Below, piece after piece: positions 45,891 through 54,673 of a stretch of DNA of 64,000 bases. Both the position numbers and the translations under genes were made by a program. The DNA is from Saccharomonospora glauca K62 (GTDB taxonomy: Bacteria; Actinomycetota; Actinomycetes; Mycobacteriales; Pseudonocardiaceae). The notes beneath the pieces are model-generated. The model did not search any database and was not told the origin of the DNA. It saw only the letters and a list, made by a program, of their open reading frames with translations. The stretch covers positions 2,970,524 to 3,034,523 of the forward strand of contig NZ_CM001484.1 in the NCBI RefSeq assembly GCF_000243395.2, written 5' to 3'. Position 1 is the first letter of the stretch. Each line of letters opens with the position of its first letter.

Positions 45891-48596
45891 TCAGTGGGCG
45901 GCGTCGTTCCACGACCGGCCGAAGCCCACCGACACCTCCAACGGCACCGACAGCTCGTAGGCCGAGCCCATCTCGCGCCGCACGAGGCGCTCCACCTCCT
46001 GCCGCTCGCCCTCGGCGACCTCCAGCACCAGCTCGTCGTGCACCTGGAGCAACACGCGGCTGCGCAGGCCCGCGTCGGTGAGCGCGCGGTGCACCCCGAG
46101 CATGGCGACCTTGATGATGTCCGCCGCGCTGCCCTGGATCGGGGCGTTGAGGGCCATGCGCTCGGCCATCTCGCGGCGCTGCCGGTTGTCGCTGGTGAGG
46201 TCGGGCAGGTACCGGCGTCGACCGAAGATGGTCTGCGTGTAGCCGTCCCTGGCCGCGCGGTCAACCACGCTGCGCAGGTAGTCGCGCACCCCGCCGAAGC
46301 GCAGGAAGTACTCGTCCATCAGGCCCCGCGCCTCCTCGGCGGAAATGCGGAGCTGCTGCGACAGGCCGTAGGCGGACAGCCCGTAGGCGAGCCCGTAGTT
46401 CATCGCCTTGATCTTGGCGCGCTGTTCGCCGGTGACCTCGGTGGGGTCGACGCCGAAGACGCGCGCCGCCGTGGCCGCGTGGAAGTCGAAGCCCGACTGG
46501 AACGCCTCGATGAGCGCCTCGTCGTTGGACAGGTGCGCCATGATGCGCATCTCGATCTGGCTGTAGTCGGCGGTCATCAGCTCGGCGTAGCCCTCGCCCA
46601 CCACGAACGCCTCGCGGATACGGCGCCCTTCCTCGGTGCGCACCGGGATGTTCTGCAGGTTGGGGTCCACCGAGGACAGCCGGCCCGTCGCCGCGATCGT
46701 CTGGTGCAGGGTGGTGTGGATACGGCCGTCGTCGGCGATCGACTTGATCAGCCCCTCCACCGTGGTCCGCAGCTTGGTGGCGTCACGGTGTTCGAGCAGG
46801 TACTGCAGGAAGGGGTGTTCCGTCTTCTCGTACAGCGTCTGCAGCGCGTCGGCGTCGGTGGTGTAGCCGGTCTTGGTGCGTTTCGTCTTCGGCATTCCCA
46901 GCTCGTCGAACAGCACCACCTGGAGCTGTTTCGGCGAGCCCAGGTTGATCTGCTTGCCGATCACGCGATACGCCTGCTCGGTGGCCTGCTTGACCCGGCT
47001 CGAGTAGTGGGCTTCGAGCGTGGTGAGCGCGTCGGCGTCCACCGCGATGCCGGCCGCCTCCAGCTCGGTGATCACCGACAGCAGCGGTAGTTCGATGTCG
47101 CGCAGCAGCGCGGTGCCGCCCGTGTTGTCGAGTTCGTCGGCCAGCGCCGACGACAGCTCCAGAATCGCGCGCGCCCGCACCAGCTCGTCGTGCACGACCT
47201 GGTTGTCGGCGTCGGTGTCGAGCAACGACAGCTGCCCGTCATTCCGGGTGTTCTCCGCGCGCAGCTCCCGCTGCAGGTAGCGCAGCACCAAATCGTCCAG
47301 CTTGAACGACCGCTGTCCCGGCCGCACCAGGTAGGCGGCCAGTTCGGTGTCCATCACCAGCCCGGCGAGCCGCCAGCCGCGGGCGCGCAGGGCGTGCAGC
47401 GGCGTCTTCAGCGAATGACCGACCTTGCGGATCTCCTCGTCGGCCAGCCAGTCGGCCAGGGCGCGTTCGTCGTCCTCGGTCAGCGCGGTGACGTCGAGAT
47501 AGGCTCCCTGGGCATCGGAGGTCGCCAGGCTGATCGAGCTGACGTCGGAGGACACCGACGATCCCGTGGTGACGAACGCCAGCCCCACCGTGGTGCCCGC
47601 TCCGGCGTGCTTGGACAGCCAGTCGGCGACCGTGCCGGGTTGCAGGGCCGAGCCCGCGACCTCGAAGCCGGAGTCGGCCTCCGGCTCGGCGTTGGACAGC
47701 GACGCGAACAGCCGGTCGCGCAGCACGCGGAACTCCAGCTCGTCGAACAACCGGTGCACGGCGTCGCGGTCCCAGGAACGCACCTTGAGGTCCTCGGGCC
47801 CCAGCTCCAGCGGCACGTCGCGCACCAGCTCGGTGAGCTGGCGGTTGAGCATCACGGAGTCGAGGTGGGCCCGCAGCGCGTCGCCCACCTTGCCCTTGAC
47901 CTCGTCGACCCGGTCGATCAGCTCGGCGAGGGAGCCGAATTGGCGCACCCACTTGGCCGCCGTCTTCTCTCCCACGCCGGGGATGCCGGGCAGGTTGTCC
48001 GACGGGTCGCCGCGCAGGGCCGCGAAGTCGGGGTACTGCGCGGGCGAGAGCCCGTACTTCTCCTGCACCCCGGCCGGGTCGAACCGGACCAGGTCGGAGA
48101 CGCCCTTCCGCGGATACAGCACGGTGACGGAGTCGTTGACCAGTTGCAGCGCGTCGCGGTCGCCGGTACAGATCAGGACCTCGTAGTCGTCGCCGGCCCG
48201 CGTGGTCAGGGTGGCGATCAGGTCGTCGGCCTCGTAGCCCTCCTTCGCCAGCACCGGGATGGACAACGCCGCGAGGATCTCCTTGATCAGCTCGACCTGG
48301 CCCTTGAAGTCGTCGGGCGTCGCCGAGCGGTTCGCCTTGTAGTCGGCGAACGCTTCCGAGCGGAAAGTCTTGCGCGAGACGTCGAACGCCACGGCCACGT
48401 GGGTGGGCGCCTCGTCGCGCAGCAAGTTGATCAGCATGGAGGTGAACCCGAACACCGCGTTGGTGACTTGCCCGGTGGAGGTCCGAAACCGGTCGGCGGG
48501 CACCGCGAAGAAGGCCCGGTACGCCATCGAGTGGCCGTCGATGAGCAGCAGCCGCGGTGTGTCGTTCGCAACGGAGGTGTTCTGGTTGGGGCTCAC
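45891..48596 (-). CDS. polA: DNA polymerase I
   Basis: About 901 aa: 5'-nuclease domain (1-290; LLLIDGHSMAYRAFF, EGYEADDLIATL, GDRDALQLV), a 3'-5' exonuclease-like domain (about 320-490) lacking the FDTE acidic motif and so presumably without proofreading, as in mycobacteria, and the polymerase domain (ADYSQIEMRIMAHLS, KAMNYGLAYGLSAYGLS, QVHDELVLE). The GTG at 48596 follows TAGACT by 6 bp with no ribosome site: probably leaderless. Confidence 0.96.
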   Translation of the reverse strand: MSPNQNTSVANDTPRLLLIDGHSMAYRAFFAVPADRFRTSTGQVTNAVFGFTSMLINLLRDEAPTHVAVAFDVSRKTFRSEAFADYKANRSATPDDFKGQVELIKEILAALSIPVLAKEGYEADDLIATLTTRAGDDYEVLICTGDRDALQLVNDSVTVLYPRKGVSDLVRFDPAGVQEKYGLSPAQYPDFAALRGDPSDNLPGIPGVGEKTAAKWVRQFGSLAELIDRVDEVKGKVGDALRAHLDSVMLNRQLTELVRDVPLELGPEDLKVRSWDRDAVHRLFDELEFRVLRDRLFASLSNAEPEADSGFEVAGSALQPGTVADWLSKHAGAGTTVGLAFVTTGSSVSSDVSSISLATSDAQGAYLDVTALTEDDERALADWLADEEIRKVGHSLKTPLHALRARGWRLAGLVMDTELAAYLVRPGQRSFKLDDLVLRYLQRELRAENTRNDGQLSLLDTDADNQVVHDELVRARAILELSSALADELDNTGGTALLRDIELPLLSVITELEAAGIAVDADALTTLEAHYSSRVKQATEQAYRVIGKQINLGSPKQLQVVLFDELGMPKTKRTKTGYTTDADALQTLYEKTEHPFLQYLLEHRDATKLRTTVEGLIKSIADDGRIHTTLHQTIAATGRLSSVDPNLQNIPVRTEEGRRIREAFVVGEGYAELMTADYSQIEMRIMAHLSNDEALIEAFQSGFDFHAATAARVFGVDPTEVTGEQRAKIKAMNYGLAYGLSAYGLSQQLRISAEEARGLMDEYFLRFGGVRDYLRSVVDRAARDGYTQTIFGRRRYLPDLTSDNRQRREMAERMALNAPIQGSAADIIKVAMLGVHRALTDAGLRSRVLLQVHDELVLEVAEGERQEVERLVRREMGSAYELSVPLEVSVGFGRSWNDAAH

Positions 48597-48680
48597 GCTC
48601 GTGAGTCTAGGGTGAACGTCCGACAGCCTCGCTGCCCCTCGGCAGCGACTCCGATCGACCCGACCCAGGGAGCCACGCCG

Positions 48681-49124
48681 GTGACCGAGAACCCGTCCGA
48701 GGAGCGGTTGCGCGCCCTCCTGTCAGGCATTTCCCCCGAGATCGCCGAGCAGCAGTTGAACGACAAGCTCGGCATCACGTTCGTGGACCTGACCCCGGAA
48801 CGCGTCAGCGGCACCATGCCGGTCAAGGGCAACCTTCAGCCCTTCGGGTTACTGCACGGAGGCGCCAACGCCGTCCTGGCCGAGTCGCTCGGGTCGGTCC
48901 TCGCTGCGTTGCACGCCGGTCCCGACAGGTTGGCGGTGGGGCTGGAGCTGTCGTGCACCCACCACCGTGCGGTGCGTTCGGGGTCGGTGACCGGGGTGGC
49001 CACTCCCCTGCACGTCGGCCGCTCGACGGTCACCTCCGAGATCGTCATCACCGACGAGTCGGGACGGCGTACCTGCACCGCGCGCCTCACCTGCATGGTG
49101 CGCGGCCGCAAGCCGAGCGCCTGA
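48681..49124 (+). CDS. PaaI-type hotdog-fold thioesterase
   Basis: About 147 aa. The hotdog core NLQPFGLLHGGANAVLAESLGS contains the typical HGG and catalytic Glu/Ser region, followed by GLELSCTHHRAVRSGSVTG. Likely hydrolyses an acyl-CoA. GTG at 48681, with AGGGAG upstream; divergent from polA. Confidence 0.88.
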   Translation: MTENPSEERLRALLSGISPEIAEQQLNDKLGITFVDLTPERVSGTMPVKGNLQPFGLLHGGANAVLAESLGSVLAALHAGPDRLAVGLELSCTHHRAVRSGSVTGVATPLHVGRSTVTSEIVITDESGRRTCTARLTCMVRGRKPSA

Positions 49125-49175
49125 GAGGCTCGTCCCCCGCCCTCCCGAGTCCGGGATGGACATTCCGCGGACAGC

Positions 49176-49195
49176 CGCGAGCGGTACCGTTCGCG
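49176..49195. promoter_or_regulatory. 20-bp near-perfect palindrome
   Basis: CGCGAGCGGTACCGTTCGCG has one mismatch between its 10-bp arms and lies in the 235-bp gap between the thioesterase gene and the next gene. It may be an operator; nothing else is recognised in this gap. Confidence 0.3.
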
Positions 49196-49359
49196 ATGTC
49201 CCCCGACACGGTGGAAACCCGCGCCGCGACGCCTCGCCCGGTCTCGGCGAAAAGCCAGTTCAGCCGGGGAAAGTCGGGTGGCAGCGCCATTTCCGCGCCA
49301 CGGGGTCGTGACCGTTCGGCGTCTGCTTGCCGCGCCTTCCGGCCGTTAGCCTTGCCGCC

Positions 49360-50742
49360 ATGCCCGCCCACCTGCGTCCCGTCGACCTCGACGAGCCCGC
49401 CGCTTCCGGCTATCCGCACTACCGCGAGCTGCTGGGGACCGACCGGCTCTCGCCGCTGCGACTGCCGACCGAGGCGGAGCTCGCCGCTGCGGCGCGCCGG
49501 AGTCCGTGGCTGTCGGCCACCCGATCTCTGGCGTTGTGGGTCGGCGACGGACGTGTCGTGGACGACGCGACGGGCGGTTTGGCAAGGCGGGACGCGGCGC
49601 TGGCGGTGAAGGAGTTGTCGGCCTCCCGAACCGTGCCCGGCGGGCTCGCGCCCACACCGGTCGAGATCGCGCAGTGGTGGGAGCTCGCCGACGATCTCGG
49701 GTTTCTCGACTGCGCCGGGCACACCGCCACCGTGGCGTCCGGTGTGGACTCCTGGCCGGACGGTGACGACGCCACCGTGCTCGGTCTGTGGAAGCAGGCG
49801 TTCGCCTCGCTGTGCGCGTGGAGTCTTTCCCTCGACACCGAGTTGGCCGGGGAACCTCGGCTGCGGTTACACGGGGCCGGAGCCACCGTGCTGCCCTTGT
49901 TCGCGGCCAGGGAGAGCGGTCTCGGCCTGGCGGAGCTGAGCGCGATGGTTCGTGAGGTCGCGATGCTCGACGCCGACGGCGAGTGGTCGGCGGCGGTCTG
50001 GGACCGGTGGGTGGCGGAGCGCGGCGATCCCGCCGAGGTGCTGTACCGGCGGCTGGTTCAGCTGGGCGCGGTGGAGATTCACGCCGGGACGGTGCGGCTG
50101 ACGGCGTTGGGGTTGTTCGCGCTGTGGTCGGAGATCAAGGCGGAGGTGGACATCCCGCTCCTGCCCGCCGTCGAGCACATGAGCGCGGCCGACATGGTGT
50201 CGGTGGCGCTGTTGGGCACCGCCGAACAGGTCGACGCGGAGTGGCGGGCGTGGTCGGCGACCCGCACGGCGGCCGAGGCCGCGAGCGAACTCGCCGCCGT
50301 CGCGGTGGCGGGCGGTGCGAGCGAGCGTGCCGCGGCGACCGCGTTGCTCCGAAAACTCGGCCCGGAAGCGCACGAGGTCTGGCACGACCTGCTGGAGGTG
50401 CCGGCGCTGCGCCCCTATGCCAAACGAGCTCTGGGCGAGGGTGAGTCGGCGGGGATGAGCCTTACCGACCACGACGTTGCGTGGTTGACGGCCGACATGT
50501 TCTGCGATGTCGACGTCGAGCATCCCCCGGACCGGATCGGCGAGCTGCTGGCGGCCACGGTCGCCGCGGGCGAGGAAGGAGTGTTCGACGTGTTGCGGCG
50601 ACTCGACCATCCCGGCGCGGCCGCCGCGCTCCGCGTGTTCGGCCAGTACCACCCCGACGGGAAAGTCGCGAAAGCAGCACGCAGAGCCGCTTTCACGGCG
50701 CGGGCGTCGGCCACGCCGGATCGACCTTCCGGGCCGGGGTGA
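49360..50742 (+). CDS. Uncharacterised helical protein
   Basis: About 460 aa, not recognised. Largely alpha-helical by composition, with many Ala/Leu/Trp; the C-terminus (EGVFDVLRRLDHPGAAAALR, then FGQYHPDGKVAKAARRAAF) resembles a HEAT-like tail found on several actinobacterial proteins of unknown function. No membrane segment or signal peptide. The stop lies 7 bp from the convergent pdtaR stop. Confidence 0.7.
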   Translation: MPAHLRPVDLDEPAASGYPHYRELLGTDRLSPLRLPTEAELAAAARRSPWLSATRSLALWVGDGRVVDDATGGLARRDAALAVKELSASRTVPGGLAPTPVEIAQWWELADDLGFLDCAGHTATVASGVDSWPDGDDATVLGLWKQAFASLCAWSLSLDTELAGEPRLRLHGAGATVLPLFAARESGLGLAELSAMVREVAMLDADGEWSAAVWDRWVAERGDPAEVLYRRLVQLGAVEIHAGTVRLTALGLFALWSEIKAEVDIPLLPAVEHMSAADMVSVALLGTAEQVDAEWRAWSATRTAAEAASELAAVAVAGGASERAAATALLRKLGPEAHEVWHDLLEVPALRPYAKRALGEGESAGMSLTDHDVAWLTADMFCDVDVEHPPDRIGELLAATVAAGEEGVFDVLRRLDHPGAAAALRVFGQYHPDGKVAKAARRAAFTARASATPDRPSGPG

Positions 50743-50749
50743 GCGGGCC

Positions 50750-51364
50750 TTACTTGCCGATGTTCTCGATGACCGCTTCGGCGACCGCCTTCATGGTGGT
50801 GCGCCGGTCCATGGCGGTGCGCTGGATCCAGCGGAAGGCGTCGGGCTCGGTGAGTCCCTGGTGGGTCATGAGCAGGCCCTTGGCGCGGTCGATGAGCTTG
50901 CGGGTCTCCAGCCGGTCGTTCAGGCTCTTGACCTCGGCCTCCAGGGCCTGGAGTTCGGCGAACCTGCTGACGGCGAGTTCGATGGCGGGCACGAGGTCCC
51001 GCTTGGCGAACGGCTTCACCAGGTAGGCCATGGTGCCGGCCTCGCGGGCGCGCTCGATGAGGTCGCGCTGGCTGAACGCGGTGAGGATCACCACGGGGGC
51101 GATGCGGTCACCGGCGATCTTCGCGGCCGCCTCGATGCCGTCGAGCTTGGGCATCTTGACGTCGAGGATGACGAGGTCGGGCTTGAGCTCCGAGGCCAGC
51201 TTGATGGCTTCTTCCCCGTCGCCCGCTTCACCGATCACCTCGTAGCCCTCTTCGCGAAGCATCTCGACGAGGTCAAGGCGAATCAGCGCCTCGTCTTCGG
51301 CGACGAGAACGCGGCGCTGCGGAGCGGGAGCGGCATCGTTGCTTTCGGTAGCCGCTTCGGTCAC
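50750..51364 (-). CDS. pdtaR: ANTAR-domain response regulator (PdtaR/Rv1626-like)
   Basis: About 204 aa. Receiver domain with VLVAEDEALIRLDLVEML, phospho-acceptor Asp in DLVILDVKMPKLDG and VKPFAKRDL; the C-terminal ANTAR domain (coiled coil, LIDRAKGLLMTHQGLTEPDAF, RWIQRTAMDRRTTM) binds two-hexaloop RNA structures and works by antitermination. GTG 51364 has a good AGGAGGAA site. Same place as Rv1626 in mycobacteria; the partner kinase is not in the window. Confidence 0.95.
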   Translation of the reverse strand: MTEAATESNDAAPAPQRRVLVAEDEALIRLDLVEMLREEGYEVIGEAGDGEEAIKLASELKPDLVILDVKMPKLDGIEAAAKIAGDRIAPVVILTAFSQRDLIERAREAGTMAYLVKPFAKRDLVPAIELAVSRFAELQALEAEVKSLNDRLETRKLIDRAKGLLMTHQGLTEPDAFRWIQRTAMDRRTTMKAVAEAVIENIGK

Positions 51365-51423
51365 CGGATTCCTCCTGGGAACGTTCGACGGGTCTGGATT
51401 GGGGCGGTAGTCCGCTACCTCGA

Positions 51424-51437
51424 GATTACCGGTAATC
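51424..51437. promoter_or_regulatory. Perfect 14-bp palindrome upstream of pdtaR
   Basis: GATTACCGGTAATC is a perfect palindrome 60 bp upstream of the pdtaR start, flanked by CTCGA/CGAGG. It is a plausible operator; the regulator is unknown. Confidence 0.4.
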
Positions 51438-51573
51438 GAGGGCGCGGTCGGGATGGCGTTCACCACGTACTGTGATCATCCCGAACTCTGATACGGCCGT
51501 TGTACAGGCATGTTGCCGTTAAGCTAACCCCGCCGCCACCCGGTGGAGCGACGGGCAGTAAACTACGGACTAC

Positions 51574-51647
51574 GCCCCCGTAGCCCAATCGGCAGAGGCA
51601 GCGGACTCAAAATCCGTCCAGTGTGCGTTCGAGTCGCACCGGGGGCA
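51574..51647 (+). tRNA. tRNA-Leu (anticodon CAA)
   Basis: 74-nt cloverleaf: acceptor GCCCCCG/CGGGGGC, D-arm GCC/GGC, anticodon stem GCGGA/TCCGT with loop CTCAAAA (anticodon 51608-51610), 5-nt variable loop CCAGT, T-arm GTGCG-TTCGAGT-CGCAC, discriminator A; CCA is not encoded. A TAAACT box at 51559-51564 precedes it. The variable arm is short, unusual for tRNA-Leu. Its 3' half is the attachment site of the element to the right. Confidence 0.9.
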
Positions 51648-51650
51648 CTG
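51606..51650 (+). other. Attachment site (attL) at tRNA 3' end
   Basis: The integrase, xis and transfer genes begin right after the tRNA, so the crossover core should lie in the anticodon-loop-to-3'-end part of the gene, as for other AICEs. The intact tRNA end is on this side; the matching attR copy is not in the window. Exact core limits are inferred. Confidence 0.55.
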
Positions 51651-51666
51651 GCTGTAACCACACGAA

Positions 51667-51703
51667 ACGGCCCCTCACCAGGCACAACGCGGTGAGGGGC
51701 CGT
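51667..51703. terminator. Terminator after tRNA-Leu
   Basis: Perfect 13-bp inverted repeat ACGGCCCCTCACC (51667-51679) with its complement at 51691-51703, 11-nt loop, followed by TCTCGT. Could end the tRNA transcript and the element's leftward transcript. The rest of 51704-51811 shows nothing beyond a GTCCGGC-type direct repeat. Confidence 0.7.
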
Positions 51704-51811
51704 TCTCGTACTGTCCGGCCGTGTCCGGCTACGTCCCGTCGTCACCGGCTGGCTGCGGTCTATTCGCGGTCTCGCGCGTAGGGCAGCTCGCCAGAACGGG
51801 CGCGTAGCCGC

Positions 51812-52801
51812 TTACCGGCTCACCAGCTCTCGGAGCTCGTCCGGCGTCAACCAGGGTGATGTGCGGTGGATCATGCGGTGGCAGTTCGAGCACAGCAGCA
51901 CGAGGTCCTTCAAGCGGGTTGTCGTCTCTCCTGAGGCGTGCAGCGGGACTGCATGGTGGCACTCGATGTAGCCCTCCCCGCGGTCGCCGTAGACCTTGCC
52001 GAAGTCGAAGCCACAGACCTCGCACGCCAACCGATCGTGTGTCTTGAGAAACTCTTCGATCTTGCGCCTCCGTAGCTTCGGGTTGCGCTCCCGAGCCAGG
52101 TGACGCCTCTCAAGCAATCGCCCCTCAGCCGCCGCGGGCTCATCGCTCTCCTCCTCGGCAGGCGGATATGCGATCTCCTCGAAGAGGCCACGCTTTGCCC
52201 CTTCCCTGATCGCCGCGGCAGCAGCGCGCATCTCGTCAGGCCGTTCAAGGAAGTCCCGCAGCACTTCTCGGTCAATCGCGCCGCCTTTGGTGGGCTTACC
52301 GGTGTAGTCGGGATGCCAGGTGGCGATGTCGGCGGTCTTTCTCGAAACCCCGTTCGGGTTCCGGAACTTGGGCCCACGTACCTCCGGTGGGTGCAGCGGA
52401 AGGAGCTGTAGCAGTTCTGACAGTTCGTGAATGCGCGGGTCGTCCGCCCACAACCGGTACCAGTTGTTCTCGAACACAAGATCACATGCGAGGATGACTT
52501 CGTCCCGCACCCACGCTGGGGGTCGGGACGAAGTCACCTGGAATCCGAGCGCCTTTAGCCTCCTCGCGACCGTCTGCTCACCGCCCGAGAACTCTTGCGC
52601 TTGCAGTGGTTCCCGTCCTTCGAGATAGCCATGAGCAACACCGAGTATCGCCTTCGAGTCGTAGCTGTTCCCCTCGTGGAGCAGCAAGTACGAGCGTGCT
52701 TGCCCGTACCCGTACTTCGCCAAGAAGTCGTCTCGGCCAATTTGGTCGTGTTCAGCGATCGCTGCGAGCACCGCAGGACGTGTGACGTCGGAAATTCCCA
52801 T
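51812..52801 (-). CDS. McrA-like HNH endonuclease (probable modification-dependent restriction)
   Basis: About 329 aa. Residues 1-90 (VLAAIAEHDQIGRDDFLAKYGYG, HEGNSYDSKAILGVAHGYL) resemble the N-terminal head of ScoMcrA-type enzymes. A middle domain follows (WVRDEVILACDLVFENN, FRNPNGVSRKTADIATWH), also common in McrA-like proteins. The C-terminal HNH nuclease has CEVCGFDFG (near 260), ECHHAVPLH (near 279) and LCSNCHRMIH (near 305), with zinc ligands and catalytic His intact. Such proteins cut modified DNA. It lies at the element's edge, between the attachment site and int, a typical cargo position. The target modification cannot be read from sequence. Confidence 0.82.
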   Translation of the reverse strand: MGISDVTRPAVLAAIAEHDQIGRDDFLAKYGYGQARSYLLLHEGNSYDSKAILGVAHGYLEGREPLQAQEFSGGEQTVARRLKALGFQVTSSRPPAWVRDEVILACDLVFENNWYRLWADDPRIHELSELLQLLPLHPPEVRGPKFRNPNGVSRKTADIATWHPDYTGKPTKGGAIDREVLRDFLERPDEMRAAAAAIREGAKRGLFEEIAYPPAEEESDEPAAAEGRLLERRHLARERNPKLRRRKIEEFLKTHDRLACEVCGFDFGKVYGDRGEGYIECHHAVPLHASGETTTRLKDLVLLCSNCHRMIHRTSPWLTPDELRELVSR

Positions 52802-52841
52802 GAAAGCAGGCTAGCTGCGCGAGATTAACGACGTGGCTTGT

Positions 52842-54254
52842 TCAATCGAGTTCCCTCGGCAAGCCGAGCACGCGGTTGATTCGTTCTCGTGCGGCGTCCT
52901 CCTGCCCAGCGAGGACCTTGGCGTAAATCTGGTGCAGGACCGCAACGGAATGGCCTGCCCATTCAGCCACCTGAGTCGACGGCACGCCTGCCGCAAGCCA
53001 CGTCGACACGCATGCGTGGCGCAAGTCGTACGGCCGCTTTCCAAGCACAGAGGTGTACTCGGCTTCGGTGAGTGCCGTCTTCCGCGCCTTGTCCCACACC
53101 CTGGCCACGGTCGATTCGGCAATGTCTCCTCCGACGAGGTTGCGGAAGAGGCGACCGTCCCCAGCCGTTCCATGACGCTCGATGTGTGCGTGCAGCAGCT
53201 CGGTGAGCGGCGGAGGGCAAGGTACATGCCTGATCTCGCCCTTCCCCCTCTGCTTGAGCTGCCGCCTGTCCCGGCGCTTCCCGGAATCGGTCCATGCGGC
53301 CCCTGCGGTCGGGGCTGTTTCCGAGATGAGCAATTCGCCCCATCCAGAGGACGGGAGCTGTAGGTCTTGCTTGCGGAGCATCGCGGCCTCTTCCGGCCGC
53401 AGCCCGGAGTAGTACATGGCTCCGAAGAAGGCGACGAGCATCGGGCCAGAGGACCGGCGAGGCTGTCCGTCGACACGCTGTTCACCAACGGCGGCGAGTA
53501 GGCGACGGGCCTGCTCCGGATTGATGACCACGCGCTTGTCGATGGCCTTGACTTCCTTGGGCGCAGTCCACTTGATGTCTCGGAGTCCGTTCACCCGAAG
53601 CAGCCGCCTCTCGACTGCGTACTCAAGCGCGTTGTAAAGAACAGCCCGCTTCCGAGCGACCGTCTTGGCCCCCGCAGGCTTGCCGTCCATCCGCAACGCC
53701 AACTGTTCGAGCACGCGACGTACAACAGCCGGATCCTCCAGCCGGGAGACCGGCAAGGTGTTCCCGTCGAGCCAGCGCAGCGCCTTCTCGACATCCCTTG
53801 GCTTGTCACCAGTTCGCCGCTTGGTGTTGAAGGCCCAGCCAGTCATCGCCCGGCGCAAGACCTTGTCTTCGGGCTTGCCTCGCGCCGATGTGAGCATGGC
53901 GAGCGTCGCTGTCGCCATCGTGTCAGCGTTACCGGCACGGGACTTCGCCGCCGCCCGTGGCCACTTCATGTCGATGTACTCCTGAGCGAAAGAGAACCAC
54001 GGCTTGTCGTCGAGGTCACGGCCGACACTCAGCGGAAGACCATCCGACACGCGGAAGGCCTCCCCTGCCTTCTGCGCAGATACAAGCATGGAACGAAAGC
54101 TGTCTGCGAGGGAGCGGGTGGCATACGACTTCGACCGTTCCTTGCCGCCCACCGACCAGCGAACGACATACGACTTGCGCCCTGGCTTACCGTTCTGCGA
54201 GCGGCCCATCTTCTCCCTGAGCTGCCAGATACGGACCTCGAAAGTCGTCTCCAT
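52842..54254 (-). CDS. int: Tyrosine recombinase / integrase
   Basis: About 470 aa. N-terminal arm-binding and SAM-like core-binding domains, then the catalytic domain with Arg in YYSGLRPEEA (near 284), DLRHACVSTWLAAG (box II, near 405) and WAGHSVAVLHQIYAKVL with the His/Tyr (near 432-441). The usual His of HxLRH is Tyr here (PYDLRH), which some actinobacterial integrases share. Start at ATG 54254, which overlaps the xis stop (TGATG). Integrates the element into tRNA-Leu. Confidence 0.93.
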   Translation of the reverse strand: METTFEVRIWQLREKMGRSQNGKPGRKSYVVRWSVGGKERSKSYATRSLADSFRSMLVSAQKAGEAFRVSDGLPLSVGRDLDDKPWFSFAQEYIDMKWPRAAAKSRAGNADTMATATLAMLTSARGKPEDKVLRRAMTGWAFNTKRRTGDKPRDVEKALRWLDGNTLPVSRLEDPAVVRRVLEQLALRMDGKPAGAKTVARKRAVLYNALEYAVERRLLRVNGLRDIKWTAPKEVKAIDKRVVINPEQARRLLAAVGEQRVDGQPRRSSGPMLVAFFGAMYYSGLRPEEAAMLRKQDLQLPSSGWGELLISETAPTAGAAWTDSGKRRDRRQLKQRGKGEIRHVPCPPPLTELLHAHIERHGTAGDGRLFRNLVGGDIAESTVARVWDKARKTALTEAEYTSVLGKRPYDLRHACVSTWLAAGVPSTQVAEWAGHSVAVLHQIYAKVLAGQEDAARERINRVLGLPRELD

Positions 54255-54445
54255 CAAGCAGCGGCCTCCTCGGTGTGAGCGTCGAGCCACCGATCGAGAT
54301 CACTCCGGCGGATACGGATCTCTCCGTTCGGCAGCTTGATGCACCTCGGCGCACGTCCCTTGGCGCGCCACTCGTAAAAGGTTGATCGAGCGATGTCGAG
54401 TTCTGCGCAGAGCTGCGCGACTGTGAGTTGTTGACGCTGACCCAT
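54254..54445 (-). CDS. xis: Excisionase / MerR-like HTH protein
   Basis: 63 aa: winged-helix DNA-binding domain LTVAQLCAELDIARSTFYEWRAKG, then PNGEIRIRRSDLDRWLDAH. This is the usual AICE excisionase immediately upstream of and translationally coupled to int. Confidence 0.9.
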   Translation of the reverse strand: MGQRQQLTVAQLCAELDIARSTFYEWRAKGRAPRCIKLPNGEIRIRRSDLDRWLDAHTEEAAA

Positions 54446-54490
54446 TCCTGTCCTTTGCTGCGTGGTGATGCTGGGCAGTGAGCCGGAGAT

Positions 54491-54673
54491 GTCCGCTACA
54501 AGCGCTACAAGCGCTACGTGCCTGGTCAGAGGCGTAGCGGATGGTGAGCGTGTAGCGGTTGTTGCCGCTACACGCGCGACGATCGCGAAGGTGTAGCGCT
54601 TACATCCGCTACACCCGCCGTGTCCGCTACAGCGCTGACCTGCGGTGTAGCGGCAGTAGCGGCAGTAGCGGCT
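54491..54673. repeat. Large dyad with twelve mirrored GTAGCG/CGCTAC motifs
   Basis: CGCTAC occurs at 54494, 54503, 54512, 54566, 54607 and 54625; GTAGCG at 54534, 54552, 54593, 54647, 54656 and 54665. About 90-bp arms are alignable as an imperfect inverted repeat centred on base 54582 (CGACGATCGCG): the motif start spacings 9, 9, 22, 18, 14 read the same outward on both sides of the central 27. A thirteenth copy lies at 54682. The right half encodes the C-terminus of the helicase-like gene (Ala-Ala-Thr repeats); the left half is non-coding. Candidate origin of replication or primase loading site. Confidence 0.8.

Noticed and set aside
54446-54490. tRNA or second attachment site between xis and the helicase gene
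   Set aside because: No cloverleaf and no copy of the tRNA-Leu 3' end found there or elsewhere to the window end.
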